Part shown: in pieces, positions 1 to 13,029 of the stretch
Layout of the letters: each line of letters opens with the position of its first letter
Numbering within the stretch: the stretch's first letter is position 1
Assembly: GCA_036346205.1 (NCBI GenBank)
Contig: JARFJB010000931.1
Location: 1,053,501-1,117,500 of the forward strand
DNA from: Vesta saturnalis
Taxonomy: Eukaryota > Arthropoda > Insecta > Coleoptera > Lampyridae
Length of the DNA: 64,000 bases
Reading direction: 5' to 3'
Made by a program: the position numbers and the translations under genes
The notes under the pieces: generated by a model
The model's input: only the letters and a program-made list of their open reading frames with translations
What the model was told of the DNA's origin: nothing
Database searches by the model: none

Positions 1-3000
1 CATTCTACTAACATTAATTGAAATTTTAGCAATTTGTCCATGAAAATAGGTTATATTTTTTTGCGCGAAAACGGTGCATCGTACGAAAAAAAGTCAAGGG
101 ATCAAATTTGCTCTAAATGAAATGGAGTAGTCAAAAAATAATTTTTATTTTCAGAAAAAGCAGTGGTGTACGATTTTTTCCTTCAATAATGTGCAGTTCA
201 AATACGGTACGGACGCCATTGGTAGACATTTTAAAAAATCTTTTACATCAAAAAAAGTTCTTTGATGCTGGAAAGACGTGTATTAAATTTTATAGAGATA
301 TATAGAGAAATATGAAATATATGATAAAAAAGGATTTTTTTTCTTAAAACTTTAACACCCTGTATTTCGAAAACGAATCACTTCTCGACATATGTGTATA
401 TAAGAAATTACGGCTTATTTTGGACGCAGAATACGCTGTTAATCCTTGGACACAGCAATTCGGTACACCCTATATATTCGTGTTAAGGAAATAACTAGAC
501 ATTTAAATACAGTTTTCCATATAATAATGACCATAGAATAACGGATTTAGAAAATCGAATAAGACCGTGAAGTACGGGTTTTTAGGTACTGCAACATTTA
601 CGAAAATAATTACTTAAAACTTCGTAAAGAAGATATAACTGTAAGAAATAAAAGTTATACAGATAACGTTACTCAACATCACAATCTACATTCTCTGTTG
701 TAGAAAATCAAAAGATTAAATTGGTACTGATGAAATAGTTTATTATGTGTGAATGAATTAATAAGATGTATGTATAATCCCGTATTTTTTACAAAAAAAA
801 AGGTTCATGCAAAGTAAATAAACGCAAAAAAAGCCCTTTAATTAAACAATGAATTCATTACATTTGAAGTTAAATGGAGTAAGGGAAGAAATATTTTTTT
901 TGTTAAATCTCTAAACCTACAAACTTTTATTCAAGAGTGAAAAGTAAAATAAATAAGTCAAAATCCAGGAAAATTGTTCCCTTAAAAGTGTAGAATATTA
1001 AACAATTTTCCAGGCATTATGTTCCGATATTTCAGAATTTTATGAAAAGTTTTAATCTTTTATGAAAAGAAAACCTCTACCTGTTTACCCAAACACCACA
1101 TTTTGGCTTACTGTAATACAAAATGGTTCCAGTAAATACTAATCAAAATAAAGTAAAAAAAAGGAATTTACTAATAAGTACTTAATGAGGAGAATATCTC
1201 GCAAATTTCCATTTCTTTTCTGAGATTTCCTTATAACAGATTGTTTCCCATTTTGTTTTCCCTCTTACACTCATAACGAAAAGAGTGAAACTAGCTACGT
1301 CTAAAGCCTTGCTTCAAAATCAATTCAGATAATATCGCTCGTTTCAACTTCATTTTTGATAGAGGGTTTAGTTTGAGGTTCAATTTATTCAACTCTAACC
1401 GTCTTTCATACTAGCAACCGTCATAATCTGAGTCATTTTTACAAAATAAATCGTTCATGGTATACATTATACGCAACCTAAATATAAAATGTTGATAAAA
1501 TAGTAATGATGATAAATAACCGAGTTTGAACGTGAATTCACTAACGAGTATGACGTCTAGATTAAGATTACAAGTGTAAAATGATTTATAAACAAGCTAA
1601 GCACAGGTTTAATTGATGTAAAAATGGTGCTATAAAATACTTCAAAATATTCTATTTAAATTAAGTTTTGATTTCTTTATTCTAAATTTATACCACGATG
1701 CCTTCGATCAATACTAAAACCGCATGACCCTTTCTAATAAGCAAACTAAATAAATTAAACTCGCATAAAATTATTTACAAACACAAAGATAAAAGTTGTT
1801 AACCTTTAATTGACTTTCGTGCGGGAAATTTTTAAGGACAAAATTAGTCCTCATCAGTATTTAAATAAAGTAATCGTAGATAATCTATTATGTTCAGCAC
1901 GCTATAAATTAAATAATGGTTATTTCCTCAAAAGGAAAAACAATTTGGTTAATAGCCATAAAAAAATTAGAAAAACAAAGGTAAATAACGGAAGATAATA
2001 AAACAGAACGAGCTAAAATTCTTATGTACTTATACGGTTAAATCTAGAATTTTTTGTTTCAACTTTCAACTTCTAAATAGATCAAAACAGTACTAAAAAC
2101 ATGAACTGCTTGTGAAAACGATAACGTTATGATTTTGACACGCCATTATTAAAAAACTTCTTCTCCCTGCACAAAATGTTATTAATAAGCTCGTGTATAA
2201 CAAGCTTTTCTCATACTTTAATGCAAATTTGCGAACGTGTAGCGGATTTTAATCCAGATGGAAAGTTTAATTTTAAAGCAAGCCTGTTAATTGATATAAT
2301 AATTTATGTAATGTTCGAGGGAAATATTCAAGTTTAAAATAATTTCTCTAACCCTAAAAGAAATAACATCCCGATAAGTGGGTATCTAATATCACGAACT
2401 TACAAAATACCGACATTTTAATCTTACAAATGTATATGCATTAGTGTTCAATAACAGTCATTTGGGTCCGCGCCACGGTAGCGTCTACGCAAAAGTTGTT
2501 CTCATGCCAACTATTTTTGTTTCCGTCACTCCAATATGTTCCAAATATGAACATCTCGCTTTACGGAATACCCAGTTTATCGATTACCGTCCATCCTGTT
2601 TCAACCTATCACCATGTACATCCACAGTTGTCTTTCTTATCAGAACTTGACTTACCTCGAAGCCAAACATTTTTTTTTATTTCAAAACAGAATTCTTATC
2701 TGACAAAGATTTGACATTCTAGGATTTATTTTCGATTATTTTTCATCGCTTTTATCGGATGTATTTCGAACTTGTTGATCGTTCGGGTGTTAAAACCGTT
2801 ATCGATATACAGTTTATGGTGATTATTAACACATTTTAGCCTTTCCGCATTTTAACGATAACATCTAAATAATGGAGATTACAAACCGTAATCGATCCTT
2901 TTACTTTCACGTATTTAGATCAATTTTACACTAAATCAGTTATTTTACATCATAACCGAAAATTTTATTCTACTATGCAATGAAAACGTAATGTAAAACG

Positions 3001-4200
3001 AGATGTAAATGTAAATAAAGCACTGCGCCAAATTGGGAAAATGAATACAGAGTGAAAATTAGGTTTTACACAAAGTTAGCTATAAACTTATTACCTTTAG
3101 AAATATCTGAAAAGCAAAATCGCAAATTTATTCCTTTTAAAATAGGCGGATCGTTGTAAGGACATATGAGACCCTTTTTCAACTAGGATAACAGAGAATT
3201 AGGGATGAGTGACATTCGGTGGCAGAAAGTCTGGTAAAAAGAAATATTTGAAATGCTACATTTTACGTACATTTACATCAAACTATTCCTAATTATTCCT
3301 TATGTTAAGTCTTTTCAATTTTGCATATTCAAAAAGAGATATATCAAGGTTTAAATAAATATCTAGTACTAATGTGTGATGATTTGATGAAAAATCGCAA
3401 ATAAATTGGCGTGAAGCTTTCTCTCGTCCTGTTTTATTAGAAGATACTGTCGCTTCTTTACATTTTTCATTCGTGGGTAAGAAAACATTTAAAAATAAAG
3501 TAGAAACTTTTATTGAATTGTAAAACATGTTCTTATGTCACATTTTTCATATTTAAAATGAATTTACTCTCTACAATAGTCCATTATTTTATACATAATT
3601 GCATCAACATTGTGGCCGCATTTACGTATGTGTTTTAACATTGCTTAGACGTAGATAGATTTCTCCTCAAATAATAAATTCAAATAAAGTGAAATTACGG
3701 AAAAACCAATTGTAAACTGAATTAAGCAAGTGTGTTAGACTAAACACAAGACGTCCCGTGACTAGCCTTCGAATTACAGGCACTAATCTTCGGATATGTC
3801 GAGTTGGGCTGAGAATCTAACCACCAGCAATAAATAGATAATTCCGCAAAACATAGGTGGAACATACGATTGAAATGAACAGAAAATAAATAAAACATGC
3901 ATTTGATGAAAACATTCGAAAGAGGAAGAATAAGAATACTTATTACAAACAAAACGTAACAAAAACTCCAGTTAAAAGCGGTAACCGAGACAGTAATGTT
4001 ATTAAAGATGATAAGAAACTAAAACAAGTGTGAAAAAAATTAGCAACCGACGAAATTAATGTAAAAAAGGAACAAAAAGGATACAGGAAAGAAATGAGGA
4101 AATGAAAAACTGAAAAACGTCATCTCAGAAACAAAAAACTGGTAATAACTTGAAAAGTAAATAGGATAGGTACAGCAATTGTTAATGGCAATCGATTTAT
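1..4200. other. AT-rich DNA without recognisable gene
   Basis: No open frame here has recognisable protein motifs, and the short frames have low-complexity AT-driven composition. Short motifs resembling the ends of mariner-like elements (ACACCCT followed by A/T) occur near 350 and 471. A minus-strand frame at 3289-3528 was examined but matches nothing I recognise. Confidence 0.6.
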
Positions 4201-4319
4201 AGTTCCTTTCCACGCCGTATGGTGGAACAAAATCCAGGGTGTTTCATTAAAAAAAATTTGATTTTCATGAACTTGAAGTTTGCGTTTTTTAAAACTACAT
4301 TGAGAGCACCCTTGTAGAA

Positions 4320-4625
4320 GCGGCCGAGTTGAGGGACAACCACGCCCCTGCGTCGCGAAGCCTGTCGGCTGCGTCTGAACTTCGTTCGAGGATGTCGGTC
4401 ACTTTTGTTTCATCGTAGGACATCGGACGTCAGTATCTGGACATCGTGCGAGGATGTCGGCGGTTTTCGGAGGCCATTTTCGTAGGACATCGTGCATCGG
4501 GCGTCGGCGCCTGAACTTCGTGCGAGGGTATCGGTCATTTTCGGAGTCCATTTTGTATCTTCGTAGGAGTTCGTGCGAGGGTGTCGGCCGTTTTCGGATC
4601 CACGGTAGATTTGGTTTTGGCGGGA
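4320..4625. repeat. CpG-rich imperfect minisatellite
   Basis: Diverged units of roughly 60-70 bp recur, built from the phrases CGTGCGAGG, GTCGG, TTTTCGGA and CGTAGGACATCG. The stretch is markedly richer in G, C and CpG than the AT-rich DNA around it. It runs into a TTTTGGCGGGAAA motif that recurs near 4872. Confidence 0.6.
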
Positions 4626-5180
4626 AACTTTAAATAATATCCTAATAAGATTGTTTTTTTTAATTGGCTAGAAACTTGAAATTTTATTCTAATAAGGGGA
4701 CCTCGTGTTATCTCATAAGACAGGTGTAGAACCCCGGAACTTGTTCTAAGATCTTCACCCCTCTGTTATGGACACTCCTTTTTTTGTTTTAATTCGACCA
4801 GTTATGAGTCAAAATTAAATTGTACCAGTATTTCTTTAACTGATTCATAATCAAATTTTATCGGCCATTTTGTTTTGGCGGGAAATTTGAAATAGTATTC
4901 TAATAAGGGCGCCCTCATGCTATCTCATAAGCCAGGTATATGACGTCGGAACTTGCTCTCGAGCCTTCGATCGTTGTCAAAAGACAAAAATTAATCAAAC
5001 CATCAATCGGACAAAGCAACCGAAGCACATCAATTAATCAAATCACTTTCGATCAGATCATACAATCAGATCCATTTCAATCAAATCAATCACTCAAAAC
5101 AATTAACCAAATAATCCAAATCAATCAATCTCAATCAAATTAAACAAGAAGCTGAGCTAACAATTAATCATAACGTTCAG
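4625..5180. repeat. Interspersed repeat and CAAT-rich tract
   Basis: A block with the phrases ATTCTAATAAG and TATCTCATAAG occurs at 4673-4720, again at 4880-4935, and diverged at 8110-8165 and 9030-9060. It is followed by CAATC/AATCAAAT-rich low-complexity DNA (about 4970-5160). That tract reappears beyond the Penelope-like element at 7385-7450, 7975-8000 and 8280-8325, which suggests the element inserted into this repeat. Confidence 0.55.
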
Positions 5181-5193
5181 GTAACGACTATTC

Positions 5194-5196
<3 letters not shown>

Positions 5197-5237
<41 letters not shown>
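5197..5237. repeat. (TA)n microsatellite, left of PLE1
   Basis: Uninterrupted TA dinucleotides, about 20 units. They end 44 bp before the left inverted repeat of the Penelope-like element. Confidence 0.95.
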
Positions 5238-5244
<7 letters not shown>

Positions 5245-5280
5245 CAAAGAGAAGGTACTATTGACTGATAGTAATTAATA

Positions 5281-5664
5281 ATACTAGTTTGTTGAGGAGG
5301 CAGTCAATTTAAGTAGGTTTAGTTAGGCCAGGGTTAAGCAGACTCTTTGATATGTGTCGAGCTTTCGAGAAGGTTTATTCTCATTTTCAAGACAACTGCA
5401 AATTGTTACATAGGAACATGTCAGTAATACTAAACATTTTTAAAGAACTTACATGTCGTGAGACTAATAAATAAAGCAGCATTGAAATTTTTCTTCTACA
5501 CAGAGAGATCAGCAATTAAAAGTTTTTTATATTAAAATATACTAAGATTAAACAACCATAAAACAACCTATTAAAGTAGATGTAAGTGAAATAATGTACA
5601 ACTTCCAAATACAATTCCATTACTATAACAATTTCACCATTAAAACATTAATAAAAACTAGAAA
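5281..5664. repeat. Left inverted repeat of PLE1
   Basis: Reverse complement of 6795-7177, with only scattered mismatches over about 384 bp. The outer end reads ATACTAGTTTGTTGAGGAGG. On the coding (minus) strand it holds GAGAA, a loop, TTCTC and then GAAAG, a hairpin of the kind seen in Penelope pLTRs. It lacks the canonical hammerhead CUGANGA box. Confidence 0.9.
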
Positions 5665-5968
5665 TCACTTATTACAATGACTTGTCGTTAATTTAAAACT
5701 ACACCAAATCTAATATAAGGTTAATGTAAAATGAGAGCTATATGTATATTACAAACATTTAACAAATTTGTTTACAAAAATAATCATGCTAAGATATGAA
5801 CATATAGTATGTGAACAATCCCAAAACAGGAAAATAATCAATCTTTAACAATGACCCAACTGTATATAATAAACCAGCCTATACTACAATTTTATTTTTG
5901 CTCATATATAAAACACAAAAAAACATAAAAAACGTATAGAGTAGACTACTACAAAAAAAAATTTTTTT

Positions 5969-6733
5969 TTATTTATTATCGAACGTAAGAATGTGACTGT
6001 AGATATTACTCAAATTTTTTATGTCTGATTTTTTATTGACAGTCTGATTCTGGTTGATATGTACCATTTCTAAAAAAACCCGTTTCTGATAATTAGCCTC
6101 AGTTTCTAGAATTATAACGTTATTATAATCAGAAGAATGATGTTCATTTATGGAATGTTCGGCTAAGGCACAGGACAAAACCTTACGCTTGACATCACTT
6201 TTATGTGAGGTGATCCTACCCGACAGACATCTTGATGTTTGGCCTATGTATACATTATTACAGCTCGAGCACGGTACCGAATATATCACGTTGGATTTTT
6301 CCAGAATTTTAAGTGGAGTTTTAGTTTTAGTGTACAACAGTGATACCGTTTTAATGTTTCTGGTGGCTATTTTTATGTCTTTAAGGTTTTGGAAAATATG
6401 TACTAATTTTGGAGTTAAGCATGGAATATAAGGTAACGTGACATATTGAGTTTTAGTCCCCTCTGTAGTATTAATATCTTGGCCTAAATTCCCTATATTC
6501 TGGTTTGAATTGTGATCTTGGTTGATGTACCTAGGGGTAGTGTACAACAATTTATTAATAAAAGCCGTAGGAAAAGAGTTTTCCTCTAAAATATTCCTTA
6601 ATAACGTCAGGCCCCTATTAATGTAGTCCGGATGCGAAAGCTTGATCACGCGATTCTTAAGTGCCAAAATTAAATTTGTTTTCATTCTCAAAGGATGCCG
6701 TGAGTGATAACTAATGAACCTGTTGCTGCACAT
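5969..6733 (-). pseudogene. Penelope-like C-terminal RT fragment plus GIY-YIG endonuclease
   Basis: The 254-codon frame starts at an ATG, but similar coding sequence (TEWYRNP) continues upstream in frame, so this is the C-terminal part of a longer RT-endonuclease polyprotein. Residues 1-60 (for example CSNRFISYHSRHPLRMK) resemble the end of the Penelope RT and linker. Residues 151-175 form the endonuclease core: YSVPC, then VYIGQTSR and an Arg/His-containing helix. C155 and C158 with downstream histidines (H177, H193) fit the CCHH motif of PLE endonucleases. In the family, this nuclease nicks target DNA for target-primed reverse transcription. The frame is open, but the missing RT makes the copy non-functional. 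Confidence 0.85.
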
Positions 6734-6794
6734 AGGATTTCTGTACCATTCTGTTTTAAGGGTGTTATTTTTTTTCTTTTTCTTTTTTTTTCTT

Positions 6795-7278
<484 letters not shown>

Positions 7279-7450
7279 AGCTCATATGAGTGACCGCTTA
7301 CTTTGTAGATAAGGCTAACCGACACTGAGATCTGGTACTCACACTGAACGTGAGGGCACCAGCGTGGGAAAACAGCCGATCATCAGCAAATTAATTTCAA
7401 TCTCAATCAAATTAATCAACCAAATCAATCTCAATCAATCAAATCATATC

Positions 7451-7655
7451 TTACAGCTTGCGAAAACCAGCTTATAATTCAAAAATGCTGATTTGGTTTA
7501 ATTTACAGCTTGCTAAAATCAACCACAATTCAAAAATACAAAATTGATTCATCTTACAATTTGAAAAACCAGGTTTCAATTCAAAAATACCGAATTGATT
7601 TAGCTTACAGCGTGCAAAAAGCTAGCCTTCAAAAAACGAAATTGCTGTCAATATA
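7451..7655. repeat. 51-bp tandem repeat, about four units
   Basis: Units begin with TTACAGCTTGC or a close variant at 7451, 7503, 7554 and 7605. Each contains AATTCAAAAAT, giving a period of 51-52 bp. The short plus-strand frame at 7510-7740 is only a by-product of this repeat. Confidence 0.8.
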
Positions 7656-8329
7656 CGAACATCAAATTGGCATGCCGCTTTTTGCATACAGTGACAAAAT
7701 TACGTATTCCAGTCAAATTAGTAAAATGCCTATACAATAACAAACATAACCAAACTCGAAATTAGACCACTATATTATTTTACATGCAAGGACAGTCTTA
7801 TCGGGTATACCTCTGACAGAAAGCGCCCTTATAAACAAGCTTGAATGCACTATTTCGTTTTTGAAAATGGATAAATGACTGAGGACAAATAAACAAGCTG
7901 ACTTTCATTTCAAATTTTGATAGTACACACATATGATTTGAAACTAATACCGATTTCGTCTCGTTAGGCAACTAATCAGATCAATCTCAATCAAATGAAT
8001 ACCACTACGCCACCTAGTGGTGTATTTCTAGGACTAATGAATGTTTTCTGTAATAGAGGTTGATCGTGACTCCACCTATCGGTACTAACTCACAAGACAG
8101 CTGCAAGACTCCTAAAATTATATTCTAATAAGAGGATTTCATATTATCTCATAAGACAGCTATAGGAATTTGTATTAGGGTATTCACACCCCTTTGTCGT
8201 GACCCCCTGTCGGGACTTGGGAACTTGTTCTTGAGGCTTAGCACTTTTTAGTTATGAGTCATAATTAAAAGTAACACTCAAATTGATTAATCAATCAACC
8301 AAACAAATCAAATCAATCTCAATTTTTTT

Positions 8330-10600
8330 ATTTATTAAACCAATCTCATAATCGTCACATAACATAGCAATTAACGTACAATGTTAAGTTAGATTAATAG
8401 ATTAAGGCCTTTTCTGACAGAGGTATTTATGACAAGAGAGACTGTTACGCTTGGATAGAGAAAAGGGGTTTATTAATTAAGAGAAAAATGGACTGCATAT
8501 ATTTTCATGTACATTAATATAAATATTATGAAGAACAAGGTTGAAAGTGTGTGACTTACCCTTATTCCACGAGACTTCTTCTCCTTGGGAGCTCCCAGTG
8601 GTGTTGGTCAAGGAATCCGGTCACACACGTTGCATATAGATTAAAAAAGGTAATCTAATAACCTTACGATAACTATTTTTAAATGAGTATCAGCGTGAAA
8701 ATTTGGTCAATAAATAACAAATTTAGATTAATTAAGGCGGCGATGAATTATTAACGCGACTATATGGACGTTAATCCAAAAACCGAACCGCTCGAACCGC
8801 GCGCTACTTCCGTGCCCGTTCCCCAAAGCAAAGCTCTTAGAACTTGCGCAGAAGGAGTTAACATTTGCGGCAATACCTATAAATTTAAATATAAGTAGTA
8901 AATGTACAAAGTAAAGTAAGTTATAAATGTACAAAATAGGAAACTTATCGGAGTCATAACAGAGACCTTGTGTGTAAAATTATATTATGAGGTAGTGTGT
9001 GAGGGCCCCTTATAGGCATAAACTTGATGTTCGAAATAATATTCTAATAAGTGGCCTGCATACTTGTTTATAAATCTTTTGACGGAGATATTTCTGATAA
9101 GATAGACCTTGTATGTGAAATATAAATATCAGAAGAATACATCTGAAAAGTATATTTGTGTTTAAGGAAGTAATTTTGTGTACAGTAACAATTACCTTTC
9201 TCAGCAATCAGCCTAACCGTAATATCTAATACACCTTCAGATGATAGTAGGAAGTAGCGCAACTGCACAGCGTGTTCGTACCTATAAAATTATCGAAGAC
9301 ATGGCGTGATAAATATGAAGGAGTGTAAAGTACGTCCCAGAGTATCAGAGTGTAATAAATCATGTTATTAGTGAAACAATGTCGTTTTATTTGCATGGAA
9401 CCGACAAACATAAATCAGTTGCAAACCGGACTAGTTTAAACAAAGACGCTATAAAAACCCGCCTGTAAAATATTGTGTTAAATAAAGACGGTTCAGGTAA
9501 ACGGCAAGCAAAAGACGGTCCTTTAAAATTTGACTTAATTCGGGTGATCAGACAACCCATAGGTTTGCGGTTGAAATTTCAGTGTATTAAAATTTTAGAT
9601 TTTTGTATTTTACCTTATAGTATATGTCTTCAAAAAGTACACCACTGACCTGTCGCTATCAAGATGATTTATTACTCTCTGATATTCAGGGACTTACTAT
9701 AGTGTAATAAAAGATAATGTATCAACATAAAAAGACTAATGCGTTGCTTCAATAGCCAAGCCTTAGAATGGAATTTACCAAAAATAGTTTTCTTCATCAT
9801 GTTGATAGATAGAGCCGGCGCTATAGGTTTGTAGCGTTACAACCAGATAGCTACAACAAGATACCTTACACATATACGGAAGTCGGTAAAGCATAAACAT
9901 TGGACCATTTCTTATTAGCTAATAAACCAATTTACGCAATGCTGTTTATTTCACAGCGAGCTTATTCATATTCCCAGGAATTTTATCTGAAAGATTTTCA
10001 AGGTTAAAATGCGTTGACTTCAAGTAAATGTCAGTCTAATACCTAAATTTAAAACACTGAACAGCTTGGGGCAAATTGGCGCCCATTTGGACTCAATGGC
10101 TACCTGTTTGAGGAAACCGGGTACCTTTTTGAGTTAGACTGTACCTGTAGAGATAAGAGATAGCTATAGGGTAAATTGGAAACTGCTGGAGATAAATAGA
10201 TAGCTATTTGGGGTGAAGCGGGTACCTGATTTAGATAGACGTTACGGTAATCATTTACATTTGTAAAGAATGTAAGTAACCATACACGATTATAATCCAA
10301 AGGATAAATATTTTAATTATGAATATTTATTGAAGGTTTGCTAAAGATAAGTATTTATAATGATTAGTTGAATCGTAAAACCATAAATTCCCATACTTCT
10401 GGTAGTATTTATAGTCGTAAGTGTTTTGATTCATAGTTAGGCAAAACGTAATGACTTATGGATCATTTGATTACAATGGCAGCCCCCGCGTGTATCGCCT
10501 TGTACAGTAAGTAAGATAGCGTGGTAGGCATTCGAAAGTAAGACCTATCTGTAAAGTGAGATTTGCTATCGATAACGATATCAATTTCATTGTGCTTCAA
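8330..10600. other. AT-rich DNA, no gene recognised
   Basis: I see only short, composition-driven frames. A diverged copy of the ATTCTAATAAG repeat lies near 9030-9060. Around 10,080-10,230 the phrase GGTACCT-TTTGAG recurs loosely. Nothing here supports a gene call. Confidence 0.5.
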
Positions 10601-10607
10601 AAATATC

Positions 10608-11040
10608 TCAAGTTCTCTTTTGTGTTGGAGGATGCCGCTGTATAGCAGGTTTCCTTAATATACTTGAGTAAGTATAGTTTGCTGACTGGTGAATATTTAA
10701 TCTATTGTTGAGAATGGCATGGTAGGATTCACAGCCTTTATAGTTGGTAGGGTGTGGTCCGTCACAAAGTGCACACGTGGCTGGTGTATTGTTAGTTTTA
10801 GTACAACTGGTTGAGCTGTGTCTAGCACCGCATTTCAAACAAAGGTAAGGTCGGTTACTGTATGCCTTGGTATGCCCATATTGTTGACAGCGCGTGTATT
10901 GAGTCAAACCTTTGACCTTTCTGGGTGGAATTAATCTATTTGGAATGCCAGGAATTTTATATATTTCTTTATTATTGTCCGCCCGCTTAAGGTCGACGAA
11001 TAATAGGTTGAGTGGTTCTTTAGACGATCCACTACGACAT
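10608..11040 (-). pseudogene. Non-LTR retrotransposon ORF1 (Gag-like) fragment with CCHC knuckles
   Basis: Coding resemblance begins upstream of the first Met, with PLNLLFVDLKR and KIPPRK-like text between about 10,920 and 11,040. It runs into three Cys-rich knuckles: CQQYGHT, CLKCGARHSSTSC and CALCDGPHPTNYKGC. This spacing is typical of the nucleic-acid-binding end of Jockey-type ORF1 proteins, which package the retroelement RNA. The first knuckle reads Ser where a Cys is expected (AYSNRPY). The frame stops at 10,608 without a following ORF2, so this is a truncated relic. Clade assignment is inferred from motif style only. Confidence 0.8.
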
Positions 11041-11484
11041 TAAGAATGTTCATACCATAAATCCACACGCTATCCATTTACAACAATTTTAAACTCACAT
11101 TCCTTAAAATACAGTAGCCAAATACAGTAATATCCATTATCGTCTCAACATTAAACATGCTTTTACATAGTACTCAACGCTTTACTAAAAATTCCAGTGG
11201 CTTAGCATTTACACCAACTTACATTATGGACACAAAAAAAAATCTCGTGCAAACTCACGTTCATACAGAATGCATATACCCAGTGGGTAAAAATAATCTC
11301 ACGTTCAGGCCAATGTTCTCCAGTGTACTATTTAGCTGTAACTGTCGTTTGTCTATCTACCTTAATTAGAATAACTGGGCCAATACTTTTGAAAAATACC
11401 GCATACATACATTTCTCGTGGCTTCTTGGTCATTCTTGGAGCTTTCGCAACTTCGTGGATGCATACACCATCTTTTGGTGGGTA

Positions 11485-12178
11485 TACATTGAATAAGTGC
11501 TGCTGGAAAACATGTGCAAATAAGAAAACCTACTAAAAGTGGTTCTCGGTACTTCAAATATAAGGGGACATTCAGCGTTGTATTAATGGCTCTTGCTGAT
11601 GCAAATTACGAAGATATTTTTGCTGACAGGAATAAATGGAAGGATTTCCGATGGAGGTGTAATTAAAAACAACTTTTTATGAATTACTGAATAATAACAA
11701 AATGAAAAACCTAGCCCCCTTAAAACTTCTAAAAAGCAACAATGTTGTTCCTTACGTTTTTGTTGGGGGCGAGGCATTTGCCTTGCAGGAAAATTTTATC
11801 AAACCCTACTCTTTAACTGCCTTATATGATGAAAGACGTATTTACAACTAACTACATTCCAGAGAGTTGTGGAAAATTTTGTTGGAATTTTAAATTCAAG
11901 ATGCATGGTTTTTCAAGGTAAAGACTTCAGTTCTAGCATGTTATTTGCACAACTTTTTAAGAAGAGATTCTCGTAGTTATCACCATGAACAATCAGGTAT
12001 ACAAACTTTGCTCAATTCTTCTCCTTCAAACCGAGATGTGATTCCTCTAAATCGAGCTTTTGCGGGTGTTTAAACATCAGCCAAGCAAGTTCGAGACACC
12101 TACTGCAGCTACTTTAATAATGACGGAACAGTGGAATCAACGATCCTGGAGAACGTGATTGATTTAACTATAGTATAA
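11485..12178 (+). pseudogene. PIF/Harbinger (HARBI1-like) transposase relic
   Basis: Pieces of a DDE transposase appear in order on the plus strand but in different frames: AGKHVQIRKPTKSGSRYF from 11,500, then YKGTFSVVLMALADANY near 11,560, VVPYVFVGGEAF near 11,745, ERRIYN and VVENFVGILNSR near 11,835-11,900, LHNFLRRDS near 11,950 and SAKQVRDTYCSYFNNDG near 12,080. These match the catalytic and C-terminal blocks of Harbinger transposases, including the Asp of the GKH block, the DADY-like block and the DEAF-like block. Here the last reads GEAF. Several frameshifts and stops separate the blocks, and the N-terminal part is missing. The small frames reported on the other strand here are shadows. 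Confidence 0.8.
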
Positions 12179-12689
12179 ATCTAGCTGGGTTTATGCATTT
12201 AAAAAAAAACTAAAAGCTGACAAATAAGTGTAGCTGATGCAAAATTATCAGTTTGTATTAAAATGAAAGTATTTGATAAAAATTAGTTCATCTTTTTGTA
12301 TTTTATTTTTCTTTCTGGTGGAGTTTGTGTAGGATTTAATTTATTTTGTTGTTATTAAACAGTTGTTAAGTATTAAAAACAGACAAAATAAGTTTAAATT
12401 AGACTTTAATGTTCGCGCTTTGTTTCTTAGAATTTGTGTTTTTGCTTCCTTAGATTAAGACTTATACTGTATTTATGTTTGGCTACTTTTCCTTGAAATA
12501 AACTGTTTTGTGAAGAACTCGCCTGCTTTACACCCATTATTTGCTAATTATCATCAAATAACGAATTTATATCCGGCGTGAATTTCAAAAACGTTTAGAG
12601 CTTTGTTACGTTACATTCCCCTCCAGTCTATCTTCCAATCACCGTATTATCATCCTAAATCCTTACCGCGAGCACCGCGAGCTACCGAT

Positions 12690-12760
12690 ACCGATCCGGT
12701 AGTGTAGTGGTGACACGACCTGCTTAACATTCGAGATTCCCGTTACCGTCTACCTTGCAT
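12690..12760 (+). mobile_element. Possible tRNA-derived SINE head (Pol III A and B boxes)
   Basis: TAGTGTAGTGG at 12,700-12,710 fits the Pol III A box. ATTCGAGATTCCC at 12,729-12,741 resembles a B box with a small insertion. The sequence between does not fold into a complete tRNA cloverleaf, so a tRNA gene is unlikely and a SINE head is the better guess. The body might extend towards 13,030, where pyrimidine-rich sequence is found, but no clear tail is visible. Confidence 0.4.
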
Positions 12761-13029
12761 GAGGTTTTTTCAGGGGGTTTTTCTCATACACATGTAGCGG
12801 CATGGTCACAGCGTACATTCACAATATGTGTGGCTCCTTAGGCGAATGCTGGGGTAGTATTTTCCCCCTCAGAACCCTAACTCCGTTCCTTCCGATCCTA
12901 TCCTGACCACACCCATCCTTAATCCTATCATGCATTTATACGTAATGTATGTATATATGCTGGGAATCCATGATTGTAGCTGAAGGGGCTCGGAAAGCTC
13001 GAGCAGCCCGCCCTCCCCCTTGGTGAGGG

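Noticed and set aside
5370..5400. Hammerhead ribozyme in PLE1
   Set aside because: A stem and GAAAG are present, but the CUGANGA box is not, so the core cannot be called.
12690..12760. Functional tRNA gene
   Set aside because: A and B boxes are present, but no acceptor stem or anticodon arm can be formed, so at most a SINE head.
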